From: Marsupella aquatica
Taxonomy: Eukaryota; Marchantiophyta
Length of the DNA stretch: 64,000 nucleotides
Assembly: GCA_973895155.1 (NCBI GenBank)
Contig: OZ316895.1
Span: 2,790,001-2,854,000, forward strand
Direction: 5' to 3'
The notes under the pieces were generated by a model. The model saw only the letters and a program-made list of their open reading frames with translations. It was not told the origin of the DNA and searched no databases. Made by a program: the position numbers and the translations under genes. Shown here piece after piece: positions 44,674-57,428 of this stretch (position 1 is the stretch's first letter; each line of letters starts with the position of its first letter).

Positions 44674-47600
44674 TCATATCGATGACAATTCGGGTTCACT
44701 GGTGGCTGGGCGGTAGGCAATGAATGCTCCGTCATTTGAAAAGGAGCCAGGACTGAAACTTGTCACTCCTGCATATCTGAATACTTTCTGTTCTAAGCGG
44801 TCTGCGAGTACAATCTGCAAAACATGAATCCACCATTTTCCACTTAACAGAGAGGCACTGAAACAACTAGACATTCAAGTAAGTAAACCCTCGGCAAGAT
44901 TCACCACCAAGGAACTCTGGCAGGAATCTGATCAGGAATAAGACTGACAATTTTCTCAATCCCTTGTTGAATGTGGTTTTAGCATTAACTAGGTTGGGTC
45001 AAATACTTTGTTCCATGGAATATCCATCAGTTTTTAGCAGATGATAGTTGTTCGAGACTGCAAACACCCGAGATTTCTGGAAGAAAAGTTACGTGGAAGA
45101 GATTAGAGGCATACCGTTTGAGGTGTGGGATAAAGTCGAAGAGAATGATCATATAGCCAACTGGTTGGCTGCACAGTCAGTGGCAGGGGGCACAAATGGC
45201 TTTGGTGGGTAACCGTAGCTACAAGCTGCACCAACGCACATCAACCGAATCTTAGACAAAAGGAGACAAGGAATCTGCCCCCGGAAGGCTCACTAAGGTC
45301 TGACATTCAAGCATTTTCTAATTCACATTTTCCTTCGTTAAAAAGGTTGTGAAAAACTACTCGGCAGAGAGCAACATCAAAGCAAGCCAGCATATGATAT
45401 TCATGGGCATTTCAGGACAGAATCCACACATACATGCACTTGAGGATGAGACAACCAATGCATGATGCACCAAATCGTGACAGAAATACAACATCCAGAT
45501 TGCAAGTTTTCTTTGCTCTCCGATGGTTGTGTAGAGATTAAAAGGAACATACATGCTCAAAGGGGTCTTTGGTTTCCTCCTCGGATGGAGTAATGATACA
45601 GCTCCGCCGCATCCGGTAGATAAGATCCTCCCTGATGAGTACTATCTCCTGTGAATAGAAACGAATCCTGAAGGTCCCACAACAAAAAACTCTATCAAAA
45701 CGGTTTTCTTGATGGATGTGGAAAATTCCACGAGCATGAAGCATGGAACTGCAAAGCTAAATTTATCTTGACTTTCTGTCTGCCGACAATTTGTTCCGTC
45801 AACTGAGACAAGTCAGGATGACAGCTTAGGAGTACTAACAGCACCTGCAAGGATTACTTCCAAACTCTGCATTTGGGATGTATTTCAAAATCTCGTCTGT
45901 AAAATACTTTGGGAGAGGCGGTCGAGGAAGTACATTTGCTGGACCTGTTGTTAAAACTCAAGAGGAAAACAATTGAGTTTCCTTTAGAATGTGAATGCAG
46001 CATTTCGGGCCTTGACGTGGACTCGTTGAAAGAAAAATGGAAGACATGCAGCACTCCATAATTAATGATGACACCTAGCTGATCTTTAAAGTATTCAGAA
46101 AGCAGAATAAAGATCGAACAACATTGAGCAGTCATCGCGACCTCGCCTTGAGTGTATGTGTACTAGACTTTGACTTACCGACGTCTTCAGGACCTGGAAT
46201 AAACAAGAAACGGCTGGTTTGTTTGATGCGAGGACACTCACTTATCATTGAACCCAACCTGCCAAAGTGAGACCTGCAGCTCACACCGAACGGACAACTC
46301 ACTACTTCTGTACACGAGAACACTAAAGAGAGCCTCCTCTTCACAGCTTAAGTTTACAACTACCTATCCCAATAAGTTCCAATTACAACGTAGTGTTGTG
46401 TTGAGGCAGTACGGCATGTGTGAGCTTTTACTGTGGAGCTCCATAGAAGGAGAAAGTAATAGATTGTAGAGACCAAGACAGTTCTTTTACCAGCTCATAA
46501 TATGTTGCAATTCTCACTCGTAAAGTATCCTGAAACCTTATAGTCAATAACACTGGATAGCAGTCTAGTGTTCATTCGGGCAAGTGCGAAGATCACCTGA
46601 GCTCCGAAAAACGATTGAAGGCAAGGTTGCAGGGATGAGAGCAAAAGTTGCCCATGAATATGAACAAAGAGGGCACCACGTCCACTTGCTCATACCCATT
46701 CAACACTTGGGACAGCTTTTGCATGGTCTGCCCTACACCAGAGAGGCAAGACAGACACAGGGTCCATCAGCAACCACAAATGTCTTTGCTGGATTACTCA
46801 TCCCAAGTATTTTTTAGCACTTCTTTTAACTTCTACGTCATAGCTTACAGATTTCACTACCATTCACTTGCAGGATAGTTCTGTATGTCCTGCATGTTCA
46901 GACAAATTCGCGATTTTCGAGAATTAAAAATAAGAGCATCCATTTATTCACTGGGGGGCGACATACCTCCTCGTCATCCAGCCAAATCTCAGATAGGATG
47001 ACAAACATGTAATTGGTTGCGTTCTTCTCCCTCTGCTCCAATCTGGCCTACTGGAGGTTAAGAATTGCTCTCGTGCATTTCATATTCCATGTCGCAAGTG
47101 ACAGCAAAACAAGCTACCTTCGTAAAAAACTTATAGATTGTTTTTCCTTGTTTCTATGTATGCCCATTTAGTGCAAGTAAATCTCTACAGTTCTTACTTC
47201 ATGCAACTCTTCTTGTTTTAGCAGCAGACATCAACATCTGAGCTAAAATGATGAAGATCTTAAAACAGTTATGACACAAACGGCAACGAAAGTTGGCCAG
47301 GAAATTCTGAGAGATAACAGAGACAGTACTCTACAGATGTTGTATCAGGCAGAAGGTTGACGTGCACACGAGCTGGTAAGACATTCTCTTTAAGATCCCC
47401 TCGATCTACTCAAGAAACAGTTCACTTTATCAATTCAGAAAACAGTGCTCAGAGGGCAAACGATCTGATATCAATTGCAGTCGTCACCCGCATTCGAAAA
47501 GGATGTGTAAAATGCAACCAGAATAAATGCTCTGGATTATTCATTTACTAGGACAATACTCGACAGTACGTCCAAATTAGCTGACTCACGCATGCGTCAT

Positions 47601-49922
47601 GTTGGTGGAAAGGATACAATTTCATCAAAGTTAAGCGCACCAGCACCAAAAAAATCAAGACCAGCTGTGACGGAGAGCGATAAACTCCTGCTTTCAAGAG
47701 GAGGAAAGCCCAATGTATGTATCTGAGAGACAACACCCCCGTCAGCAATTCTGTAATTTGGTTGGAAGCTGTTTGTGTCTATCACGCAAACATTTCAAAA
47801 ATCAGTCTCCAAAATGAAGAGGTTTCTAGAAACGCGCTGAAGATTGCATAGTGAAGTTCAGTACAGAATACAAAACCTGACTGGTAGAATGAAATACCCA
47901 CCTTGAAGACACCATTGGGTTGAAGGTCGCCTTCAGCAACAACGACACAATTTTCTGTGAAGAATCCTGTTGTGATTTTGTGCAAATTGAATGAAATTAA
48001 GGAGTTTTGCAAGTTATGAACGTAGATATTCTCCACACAGAAAGCACGGTTGTTGCAGTCAATGTACATTTGTTTTCATCACATATAGTACTGGCCCCCG
48101 TCAAATTGACTAATCAAGTTAGAGCTCGTTAAGAACTCGACATTCGCAGCGAGAGGGTGCTGACCACTATCGACCTAAACAAGCAATCATAAAACTTTCC
48201 ATATGGAAGAGGATATTGCTTCAGAGAAATCGATCGGCACTGAAGCAGTGAGATCTTCAAGACAAAAGCGCCCGTCCTCAACCTGTGAGATTGTTCCCAT
48301 CACCCACCGACGCCCTACACTTCCCAACAGCGACTGCAACGGGATCATCTGTCACATCCATTACACGAGTTGTTCAGTAACAAGATGAATAATGCATCGA
48401 TTTACTCCAACTGTCCAAAGAACCTTCCTAACATCCCGTTTAAGAAGTTTAGGAGATCTGAATCGGAATCAATAGACACATTGTGTCTTCTGCCAGCATC
48501 TTCTTCCAGCAAAGCGACCGATATAAGGATTAGCCTGAAGTAATAACATATTGACTTCCTGTTAGTTGTACTTTAGGAAGGTCTGAATTCAGCGTTCAGT
48601 CAAGAGAATGGGGAATGGGGGGCAGATAAAGAAGGACAATGGCTGACTCGAATACTCTCTGGAGTAGATAAGGTCCTCGCATATTTCCCCCAGTTTAGCT
48701 GAATAAGTCTACTAATGCAAAAGAGTACTGAATTTTCCTTGCCGGAGTCCGCTGGCTCGACTGTTAGAGAGTCGATGACATCCAAGAAGCAGATAACAGT
48801 CACTTGCAATATTGTCTTGGCGATGATTATATCAGGCAGGTGAGAGCAAAGAGGTGAGTTGACTGACCTCACAAACACCGGTTCTCGAACCAGCCAAACC
48901 GAAAGCCGGTTTGGCAAAGTGCTTGTCACGAATAACTCTTTGTTGAAGTAACTGGAAGCGGTCTCGATACAAAGCTGCTTTAGATTGTGCTTCCCCGTGT
49001 ATGGACTGCTTTTGTGTGTACCTGTGAGAGCAAAGCTTAATAAACACCGTCACCCACTTCACTCATCTAGTGTGATATCCTTTCCAAGACGGCAGCTGCT
49101 GACAAATTGCAAAGAAATTCACATGGACGCTTCTCGCAAAACCAGATTGCTCTGCTGACTGTGAAGCCGTATTACGTCAAACCTACCGGTAGAAAGATTT
49201 GCGGACAGAATCATAGCAAAATCTGGGAACACTGAAAGCGTCAATAATGCAAAGCTGATTTTGCTCGTTGATGAAATTGCCAGAGAGGGACGCCAAGACT
49301 TCCAGAATAGCATCCTTGCTAAGCATATTGCTTTTCACTGTCATGCCAAGAGACTCAGAAATCACAATGCTGCAAGAGAATTGGTCCGGTACCGAAATGG
49401 AGCATGAAGATGCCTTCTTGTCCGCTATAAGTAAGCCCCTCACAGTTCTCATGACAAGATGATTCCAAAAATGCAGCGTGATTTGGGTTCTGTTTAAGCT
49501 AGAGGACCCAGCAGGAGCAGGGGACAGGAACTACTTCCACAAGGAGATGCTCCTCACTAAAGATGAGACCGGATGCGAATCGGCAGAATCAAAACAAACA
49601 GTCTTCATTTTGCAACATCAAATCTACAATTGCGGAAATCCGTTCTTCGCCGATACTGAAGTGCAACATTCAAAACTATTCCACCAGACAGTCAGCTCAG
49701 GAGGAAGCAAAAGCAATGAGGACAACGACACAACGAGAACTCACATGACACTTTGTCCACTTCAGCCAGCACAAGATCCAGCTCTTCGTCGTCAGATGAA
49801 TCCGACTCATCCAGGTGCTTGAGAACAGCCTTCACAGCATCCAGCGTGAGAGTAAGCCCACGCATTTTGAACTTCTGTTGCACCCTTTTCATCCGCATCT
49901 GCCTCTCCATTGCGCTCGCCAT
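44674..49922 (-). CDS. DPB2/POLE2: DNA polymerase epsilon subunit 2 (B subunit)
   Basis: Second subunit of the leading-strand replicase pol epsilon; it links the catalytic subunit to CMG helicase loading. Thirteen exons give 523 aa: 49922-49745, 49337-49187, 49021-48868, 48348-48217, 47979-47902, 47722-47618, 47047-46967, 46727-46597, 46273-46179, 45944-45845, 45667-45553, 45225-45115 and 44814-44674. All phases agree. The N-terminal helical domain has [18 protein letters not shown]. Next come [14 protein letters not shown], an OB-fold region ([39 protein letters not shown]) and LGFPPLE. The inactive calcineurin-like phosphoesterase part has [61 protein letters not shown] and [18 protein letters not shown]. 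Length equals the plant family (~525). Ten introns are ordinary GT-AG; introns 4 and 6 are U12-type and are listed separately. Confidence 0.96.
47048..47617 (-). other. U12-type GT-AG intron (POLE2 intron 6)
   Basis: The donor is ATT|GTATCCTTTCC, a perfect match to the U12 consensus RTATCCTTT. The acceptor is TTCTTAACCTCCAGTAG|GCC, with a near-consensus branch sequence (TTCCTTAAC) about 10 nt before the splice. The splice joins DEI to ARLEQRE in phase 0. Confidence 0.88.
47980..48216 (-). other. U12-type AT-AC intron (POLE2 intron 4)
   Basis: The exon ends GAA GCA and the intron starts ATATCCTC; it ends TCCTTAATTTC...TTTGCAC before AAA ATC. ATATCCT at the donor, TCCTTAA about 17 nt before the end, and a terminal AC are the three marks of an AT-AC minor-spliceosome intron. 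No GT-AG alternative gives the conserved junction SEA|KITTGFF. Length 237 nt. Confidence 0.9.
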
Positions 49923-50324
49923 CGTGCTGGGTTCTTCAGGCGGGCATTGTGTTCGGTGCACGGCACTGCTCACGGTGTTCTCAAAATTGATACATCCCAA
50001 TCGATGGCAAGCTGCACCCGAACACAATGCCACTCCCAAATGACAGCACCCGGTCGAGAGAAAGGATTATTGTTTCGAAGCTGCGGGAATTTTGTTGGCG
50101 CCAAAACAGCAGCCGGTGAGAGTCCCTGCGAATTATACGAAGGAGAAGTTTGCACAGGGAGTTTTCACAGCTCTAAGCTCATATGGGATTCCATTTCAAA
50201 CGTTCGATATACTCTATACTCTAAAGTCTAGTTAAGAGAGCTTCATGGGATATAATTTGTATCTTATAATTAGATTAGAATGCCTCATAAAACGAGAGTT
50301 TGAGCTCTTTTAAAAAATAAAAAA

Positions 50325-50445
50325 TTAATGGGAAATCTATGAAACCCCACAAAAAGGGAACAGTGTTCACAATAGTTAAACCCAAGACCTATAGGTCTCC
50401 ACTCAAGTGAGCTACCACATAGCCATGCCTCTATGGGCCTTGAGC
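50325..50445 (-). mobile_element. tRNA-derived SINE-like element, family B, copy 2
   Basis: Shares ggaaatctatgaaacccca, cccaagacctata and catgcctct with 6926-7045, in the same order. On the minus strand it reads GGCATGGCTATGTGGTAGCTC and later GGTCTTGGGTTTAAC, a tRNA-like A box and B box about 35-40 nt apart. Confidence 0.55.
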
Positions 50446-50815
50446 TTGAATTTTGAGGGGTTATTGTCCATAATGCTCCTGAAACTGGACTTTACTATAC
50501 TTAATGGCCTGAGAGATTTTATTTTTCTCCAACTTAATTTAGTAAAGTAAGAGGAGAATCTTACTAAAGTGGTGATCCAGATCTTGGATGGGACATTATG
50601 TTCTAGAATCCTTGCAAATACAAAGGGAAAATCACAAAGGTCATTGATACGTTTTTAAAACTTTGATAGGAGCCAGGGATGACATGTAGATAGTGTAAAT
50701 ATATTCTCATTTCATACAAAATGTATTTCTGAAATGGGAGCTCAGATGGACACAACCATTTGACACTGTATACTGGCATGGACATAAGAACTTACTTTTG
50801 CAGAGTCAAGAAGCT

Positions 50816-51111
50816 CCTGGAACCTTATGTCTACTAGTATAGATACAAGAACTTTGTTGTGTCACAATATTCCTGGAACCTTATGTCTACTAGTATAGAC
50901 ACAAGAACTTTGTTGTGTCACAATATTCCTTTAATTTTCAGTGTCATGATATGGAAGTGTAAGATATTAGATTATATACATGATAATAAGCAATAGACAC
51001 AGTTCTAATGAATAAACAATAGACACAAGAACTTTGTAGTGTCACAATACCCCTGGAATTTTCAGTGTCATGATATGAGAGTGTAAGTTATTAGATTATA
51101 TACATGATAAT
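50816..51111. repeat. Nested tandem duplications (57 bp and ~125 bp)
   Basis: Blocks 50816-50872 and 50873-50929, from cctggaaccttatgtctact to cacaatatt, are nearly identical at 57-bp period. A larger unit running from acacaagaactttgt to tacatgataataa occurs at about 50899-50989 and 51023-51111. Confidence 0.9.
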
Positions 51112-51154
51112 AAATACTAGCCTGATTAGTCTTTCTTTGAATGTAATTAGGCAC

Positions 51155-52275
51155 AAGGAGAAAAAAAACCTTCCAGACAAATGACTTCATGCTATTTCCT
51201 ACTCATCTTTGCCCCATCCTTGTTTTTTGTCTGCACCATTACTTTTAGTTATGCTCTCATTTAGAGGCACGGTCTAGAGGCTTCACGCTTGAATGTAGGC
51301 CCAAAGAATAGCTTTTGATTGCACTTTATTAGTTAGGTAGTATACTAATCAAGAAACCCAACTCACTAGTTGGATGAGAATGGAGGTTACTACAGAAAGC
51401 TATCAAAAGGATCCACTGGAAAACCTTCTGTTAGTGGTCAAATGTAAAATATGGATGCAAGTACATTCAAACTATTCATTTGTGACCCTCAGGATTTGAG
51501 TGTCCATCCAGCATCACATCAAAAATAATTTCTGTACGAGTACAGGGTATCTATATGTCACCTTATATGGGGTTAATTAGTTGCTATTTCCATCTCTTGC
51601 CTGGAACTCATGATCACTAACCCGGGTATCTATATGTAACCATATATGGGGTTAATTACTTGCTATTTCCATAATCTCTTGCCCGGAAACTCATGATAAC
51701 TAAGCTTGTTTAGAAAGTAATTGAGTAATATGAAGGAGGCCTAAGCAAGGGTTGTAGCTTAAACCCTGCTCCCAAAATGCTTGGAAAACCTTCTTGGCTG
51801 CTACTAGATAGGTTTTACTCACTTTCCGGGTCACAAGTTAATAATCTCAGTCCACACCACCATTATCCTATACTTTTTTGTACAGGATTTGGGCTCCCAT
51901 CCAAGTTCATCAGTTTGGATGGAGATTCCATCAAAGCAGATGAAATGAATCTTTTATTTTTGGTTGTCTTGAAAGCCAAAAGCAGGCCCATCCAAGAGAG
52001 GATAGACGTCCTGCTCTGGAGCATACAATTTTATGTAGGGTAACCACAAGGGAACAACACTGGAGGATCAAACAGGAACTCGACAAGAAGGGAGAGAGTG
52101 TTAAACCAGGGCCCCAAAGCGGCCCGGCCAAGGATAAACCAATACTCCCATCAATACACCCCACCCACACATACACACATACCCTCCACACCCCTTGTGT
52201 GTGGAGGAGGGATCTAACCTAACACCACTTGGTTCTAGGCTAATCCCCTGCCCAACTGACCACAATTGGATTTCA
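51155..52275 (-). mobile_element. Repeat containing SINE-like family A, copy 2, with extra internal sequence
   Basis: Three segments match 57690-58100 in order: 51155-51245 (aaaaaaaacctt, atcatgctatt-like, catctttgccccatcc), about 51960-52060 (cttgaaa, catccaagagagga, ctctggagcat), and 52080-52275 (the tRNA-like end). The 51250-51950 part is absent from the other copy, so it is an insertion here or a deletion there. Inside it, 51543-51705 is a separate direct duplication. Confidence 0.6.
51543..51705. repeat. Direct duplication, ~80-bp period
   Basis: Two blocks share tatctatatgt, atatggggttaatta, ttgctatttcca, tctcttgc and actcatgat.actaa. The first is about 51547-51620, the second about 51625-51705. 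They are about 85-90% alike by eye. Confidence 0.9.
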
Positions 52276-52659
52276 TTTGACTCCACATTGCCCAACCAAT
52301 GATAATTGGGTAATTTTATACAAGTGAGTCTTTCTAAAATTTAGAGAGCATTGTAAACTCAAAAGTGCCAATCTTACTATAAAAGCGTCAAATGAAATCT
52401 TTTAAGAGCCTAGGTCTAGAGTGAAACCTCTAGAAACTCCATGGCCATCATGTGCATAGAAAAAACTCATGAATATGATGTATGTTAACTAGTACATACA
52501 AAATTTTTGTAATAATTTCTAAATATTTACATTCACAAAATGAGCACTATGGCCCCACCACAACATATGTGCATAGAATGAAAGATGTGCATAGAAACGA
52601 GAATGGTATATATATATATGACTATTAAAATATTGAGTTTTTGTTATCATATCATTAAC

Positions 52660-52785
52660 CTTTAAAGAAAAAATATTTTGGGAACACTTTTATTGTACTT
52701 TCCACCATTCACATTCAAAGAATAGAGAATATATTTTGGGAACATTTTTATTGTCCTTTCCCCTATTCACATTCAAAGAATGGGT
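52660..52785. repeat. Direct duplication, ~60-bp period
   Basis: Both units read atattttgggaaca, then ttttattgt, then ctttcc.c.attcacattcaaagaat. They lie back to back in an AT-rich stretch. Confidence 0.9.
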
Positions 52786-54144
52786 AGGCAAGGCTAGTCA
52801 CTATGAAACAGAGGCACGGATTTTGAATATGTAATTTCTTCTTTGACCAATTGCTAAAAGGAGAGAAGGAATATGCTGCTTACCATAATTAGATACATTT
52901 GTCAAGAGGACTCTTCATATGATACAAGGTAATCCCAAATCGGTTTAGTACATGGCATACTTGATATCACGGTGGGGGAATTCACAGAACTGAACGTCCA
53001 AACGCTGTCGTCTAGATCCAGCAGGGGTTCCTAGAGACTGGCATTCGGCATTTTTAGGGCCCTAGGCTTAATGACTAATCCAGAAAAAACATGTGTTACT
53101 AATGCTCCATCCAGAAAGGAGCACCTGTTGGACAGACTTCTGAATATTACATTCTCTGCAATCAACCAGAAGTACGGCACTCTGGTGCCTCGGAAGTCCC
53201 AGAATCTCTGAACTGATGAAACTCTGGCCCAGTATATTGAATTATGCCGAACTCCGAAGGACACTTGAAATTATCCATTCGTAGTTCACGTCAGTGTATC
53301 CTTTCCTAGTTATCTCTCTCAGGTCAATATCTAGGATCGAAATTGTATCCAAGCTTCACTTGTTTACGGCCGACACCATAGCATACACTGCGATACTGCG
53401 TCAGTACACTTTCAATTCGAAACACTTCAGATATCTTCACAATTACTTGCTACTGATGATGATAATCTACTGTAAATAGTAGTTCTACAGACAGGGCAAG
53501 CTTTTTCGACATGGTGCCCTTGATGTCACATGCAATAAGAGCAATCTGGTCCAACAACATGATGAGGAGTCTCTAACCGAAACATGAACTAATCTTCAAA
53601 CAAACTGTGGACTTTGAAACTGACTGAAAAAGTTGAGAAGAAGACTCGCTTCAATTTCTAACTTTCCTTCCAAATCAAGTTACATAGAAGAAATGTAACA
53701 TCGAAAATAGTACAGACAACTGCCTTCAACACCCGTTGACTACAATACAGCATAATAAAGAAGCTGCTAGCTGAACCAAGGAATGATCTCTACCTGATGA
53801 TGATAGTCACCATGGACACTAAACGCGTGCTAGTAGCTACAAGACCCGTGGAGACGAGAAACAGCTCAAATACAAAATTTGAAAGCTGATAGGAGTAATT
53901 TCTTGAGAACCTTAGTCCATTGATACTCAACAAAGAACTGGATGGAAGGGTAACACCACGCAGTTCCCGATAAATTTGAAGCTCTCATTCCTATCACCAC
54001 AATACTAATGAAATGTCTCAACGTTTCTTCAAGGCCACTGATAAGGCTTTCAGTGCCATATGCACTAATGAATGAATTCCATATCCAATGCCAACCAAGT
54101 GATGGGCCAAGAAAATTGTCAAACCTCCGAATCACAGGCACAAT

Positions 54145-56930
54145 TTATTTCACTTTCCTTTCGTCAATTTCATGCTTCCTCTGCAGTACGGCTGTCCTGA
54201 AGCTGGCATCCTCTTTAATAAACCTCCACCAAAACACAGTGATTGGAATAGTGCAAGCATGCCACAGTGCATGGGCATCCAGTACACCCCAAAATGGGGG
54301 GAAGTCAAAGATTTCCAGAAGCATTGACAAAACTGTCCCGAGAACAACACACCAGAGTTTGAACCGCGATGGATGGTGCGTGATTCCTGCCCATCCCGTC
54401 CAAAGCAGTAGTTGGGTAATCCCCATCACTATGCACACCTTCATGTTCAGACCTGTGAACCATAAACGCAAAACAAGAAGCCATCAGAGGCAATCAAGCA
54501 ACATGTTTGAAAAACTGAAGAGAGCAAATTAGAGGTTCATATTCATACCATAGTCGAAGTCATAGAAATTGAGGTACATAATGTGGGTTGATGTGAAAGC
54601 TACTAATGGGGCGGCAACCATGACTTGTGCTGCTTCAACTCTCAAATCCCCCACTCGAATTATTGTAAGCACAAGAGAAAATCCCAACAATGCAATTGCA
54701 CTGGAATAATCAAGACGTTCGGTAATATTCACATCCCTGCACACCCACATCCAAGAAATTAGGGAGGCTTTCAGGGTGTTGACAGGGTTAAGAACAAACT
54801 GGAATAAAACCCACTTAGCAAGACTTGTGTTCAAGATTACTTGAAGTCCAACAACTGATGTAGTCATATACAACTCTGGGTTCACGACTCAAAATAGACT
54901 ACGTAAATAAACACCAGACAACGTATTCTCCGCTTCAAAATAATGCTTTCATGTCTGTATATGATATAGATCCATTAAAGATGATCAACATTGCAGTCAT
55001 AGAGAGGTGTCACAGCTCACTCACCGCTTATGGAAAAGGGCACTCCAAAACCAGGAGTTGATTGCCAGTATGGCATAGGTAATCCATACGACTGTATACT
55101 CATAGTAAGGAGCTTTCGTTGAACCTCGTCGTGGAAGTTTGTAGTACACCAAACCGTAAAATGACAACAAGCCTTGAAAATGGGCAAAAAGGTTCAATAC
55201 AGAAAAGATGACAGAAGCTGGTTCCTGGGACACATAAATGACAAATCTGTTCCGCTGTCAGCGGATTTCAAAACCCAGCATAATTTGGCTTTTGAGGGAA
55301 TGCAGAGCCAGCTCCTACTCAATTGACTCTTATGAACTACACGGAAATAGACACTCAATTGGAATCCGCTCCTTTCCTTCATAAGAGAGCGGCCGTATAA
55401 CACTTCAGAGAAAAACAACTACTCTATCTCGCTTTAAAATTTACGTAAATTCCAAACCAATTAGTCACCACTAAGGTAATTAGTTTCCAATCACCTGAAG
55501 GCTCAGGTAACGCGTAAATGGCCATTTCCCATAGTACTTCATCGGCACCTCACTGACAGCTTCTCGTTTGGACTCTGTGTCCTTCATACATTCATAACGA
55601 CATTCACTCCGGCAATCCCACTCCTCAAACACCACTGATAATGATAGTTCTTGAGATTTCTCAAAATTTTGATTTACACCACTGGCATGGTCTGTGCAGG
55701 CAGGTACTTGAAGCTTATTGATGAAGCCAGTATTCTCACACTTTTCGATGCAGGATCTGAAATGCAAAGAGACAAGATGAAGACATGTGAGAAGGTGGTA
55801 AAAGCATTTACATTTACAATCAAATAGAACTAAATTTCAAAATTCTTATTCCATGGTGAAACCCGCTCCACCATTAGTAACCTAATCACTATTTTACATT
55901 ACTTTAACAAGGGCTCCACCTACGAATCAACTTGCATTCGAGGAATATTACGTCGTGAAGCCCTTGCGTGAATAAAAACCAGTAGACTAATACCCTTGAG
56001 GTGTCTTAACCGTTTCAGTTTTGGAAGGGAAGCGCGCTGGGATGGAGCATATATGATATATGTAAGTCTGGCTTTCGGACCACCTCAATAAACGATTTGC
56101 CAGTAAACAATTTTAGAAATCAATTTTCAGTCCTGAAACATGAACTTCACTCTTTGACACTGAAAACAGGTCAACGGATGGATTCCATTTTTCGACGAGT
56201 AGTACGTTTCTGAGAAAGGCCAAATGTAATATTTTCGCGGCCGTCAATCAACAATCACACGATTCTGCTGCTAAAATTCTAGAAAGGCTTGAGATCGACC
56301 GTAGAAGGCTATCATGGTGGAAGAATCCTCATCCCATCGCAATGACTTCAGAATCGATTCTCCAACGTCAAATCCTCTGGCAAGGGCAGTTGCGTAACGA
56401 ATTTTTCAACGCATTCTAAATTCACGGATTTCTCGCTCAAAACCGTATGACCGTGCAGTTGAACAACCATCATTAAATCCACGAATAGCTTTGAGCAATC
56501 ATCACAAGATTTCATTTCAAACCTACTACAAGATGGGAATTTCTCCTGACCAGGGTGCCAACATGAACCCATAGCCATTTCTTTAATTTTCTTATTCTCA
56601 AGGAGTTATCAGTTAGCTCATCTTATCGACAAAATCATCACTAATATTGCGAGCAGGTCATCAGAAGTCGGAGGTGTTGTCGTCAAGGCTGATTTTCTCC
56701 CAGCAAAGATTTTTATCAAGACCGAGCACTTAACCTCTCGTCAGATCAAGACAACCATCCTACACCACCACTGCACTGAACAAATCCAGGAAAAACACAC
56801 AGTACCTGAAATGCGGATGTCTGTCTCCTTCGCTAGCGTAGCAAACAGAAAATGCAGCCGAAAGAAGGATTAACACTGTTAGGAGAGAGGTCCCTTGCCG
56901 CCACTTCATGGCGATGGCTGCCTCCTCCAT
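54145..56930 (-). CDS. PER1/PGAP3: GPI-anchor lipid remodelling protein, PGAP3/PER1 family
   Basis: Membrane hydrolase of the CREST superfamily that removes the sn-2 acyl chain of GPI anchors so they can be remodelled in the ER or Golgi. Five exons: 56930-56806, 55756-55495, 55224-55025, 54736-54549 and 54452-54145 (360 aa; introns GT-AG, the first 1049 bp). Exon 1 encodes a signal peptide (LLTVLILLSAAFSVCYA). Exon 2 has the Cys-rich luminal region SCIEKCENTGF and WDCRSECRYECM, ending KYYGKWPF. Exons 3-5 contain the seven-helix part: YYKLPRRG, YYEYTVVW, NSWFWSALFHKRD, LDYSSAIALLGF, THIMYLNFYDFDYG, FDFPPFWGVLDAHALWHA and WWRFIKEDASFRT. The conserved Ser/His and Asp/His residues of the family (NSWFWSALFH, DAHALWH) are present. 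Residues 8 (Met) or 1 could serve as start; the first ATG was chosen. Family members are about 340 residues. Confidence 0.96.
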
Positions 56931-57314
56931 GTCTCCCCCTCTCTCACAAACCGGCAACGGCGGAGGTCCTCCGACCGGCCCTGCGCCCAGAACTTCAAGA
57001 GATTCTACCAAACCCAACCAAGCTCTGTCGTTGCAATATCCTCCAAGATCAATCACATTCCCTCAAAATCCCGAAGCCGTGGTGGCCACCCAACTCTTCA
57101 GCATACCCTCCCAATTCTTCCTCTGCTCCAAACTGGCGGTGCCCACCTGTGATCCCAGGACCTCTGCTCCAATCAGCCTCAGCTTCTTCTGGAAAAATGG
57201 CGCCCCTCTGCCTTCCTGTCCCAACTTGCGCAATTCCACTACCACTAACTCCCTTCACAACCTCGGCGCACATTATTCTTCCGCACTCTTACCAGCTTTG
57301 CTTCTGCATTTCTT

Positions 57315-57428
57315 CTTCTCCCTCCCGCGCCATTCCACACTACGACTCCTCCTGTCTTCCGCAATCCTTTCCTTCTCCCTCCCGCGCCATTCCACACTAC
57401 GACTCCTCCTGTCTTCCGCAATCCTTTC
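57315..57428. repeat. Perfect 57-bp tandem duplication
   Basis: Blocks 57315-57371 and 57372-57428 start cttctccctcccgcgccatt and read identically. The period is 19 codons, so it leaves any spanning frame open on both strands. It lies upstream of PGAP3. Confidence 0.95.

Larger units (their letters stand above)
49923..54144. other. Intergenic region of repeats
   Basis: The part next to 49923 is the POLE2 promoter or leader side. The rest is AT-rich and filled with SINE-like copies and small tandem duplications, listed separately. Minor AT-repeat (tatatatatat) occurs near 52608. No protein-coding gene is supported. The last kilobase is the PGAP3 3' flank. Confidence 0.5.

Noticed and set aside
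46480-46540. Exon-like segment ([13 protein letters not shown]) in POLE2 intron 8
   Set aside because: Direct joining of the flanking exons already gives the conserved RSHFGRLG junction in phase; the extra piece has no counterpart in the family.
48832-48867. Extension of POLE2 exon 3 to [11 protein letters not shown]
   Set aside because: It runs into a stop without a donor; GAG|GTCAGT to ACAG|ATGATC gives the conserved [10 protein letters not shown] instead.
54008-54532. 174-codon plus-strand frame
   Set aside because: Antisense to the last PGAP3 exon, which has clear family motifs.
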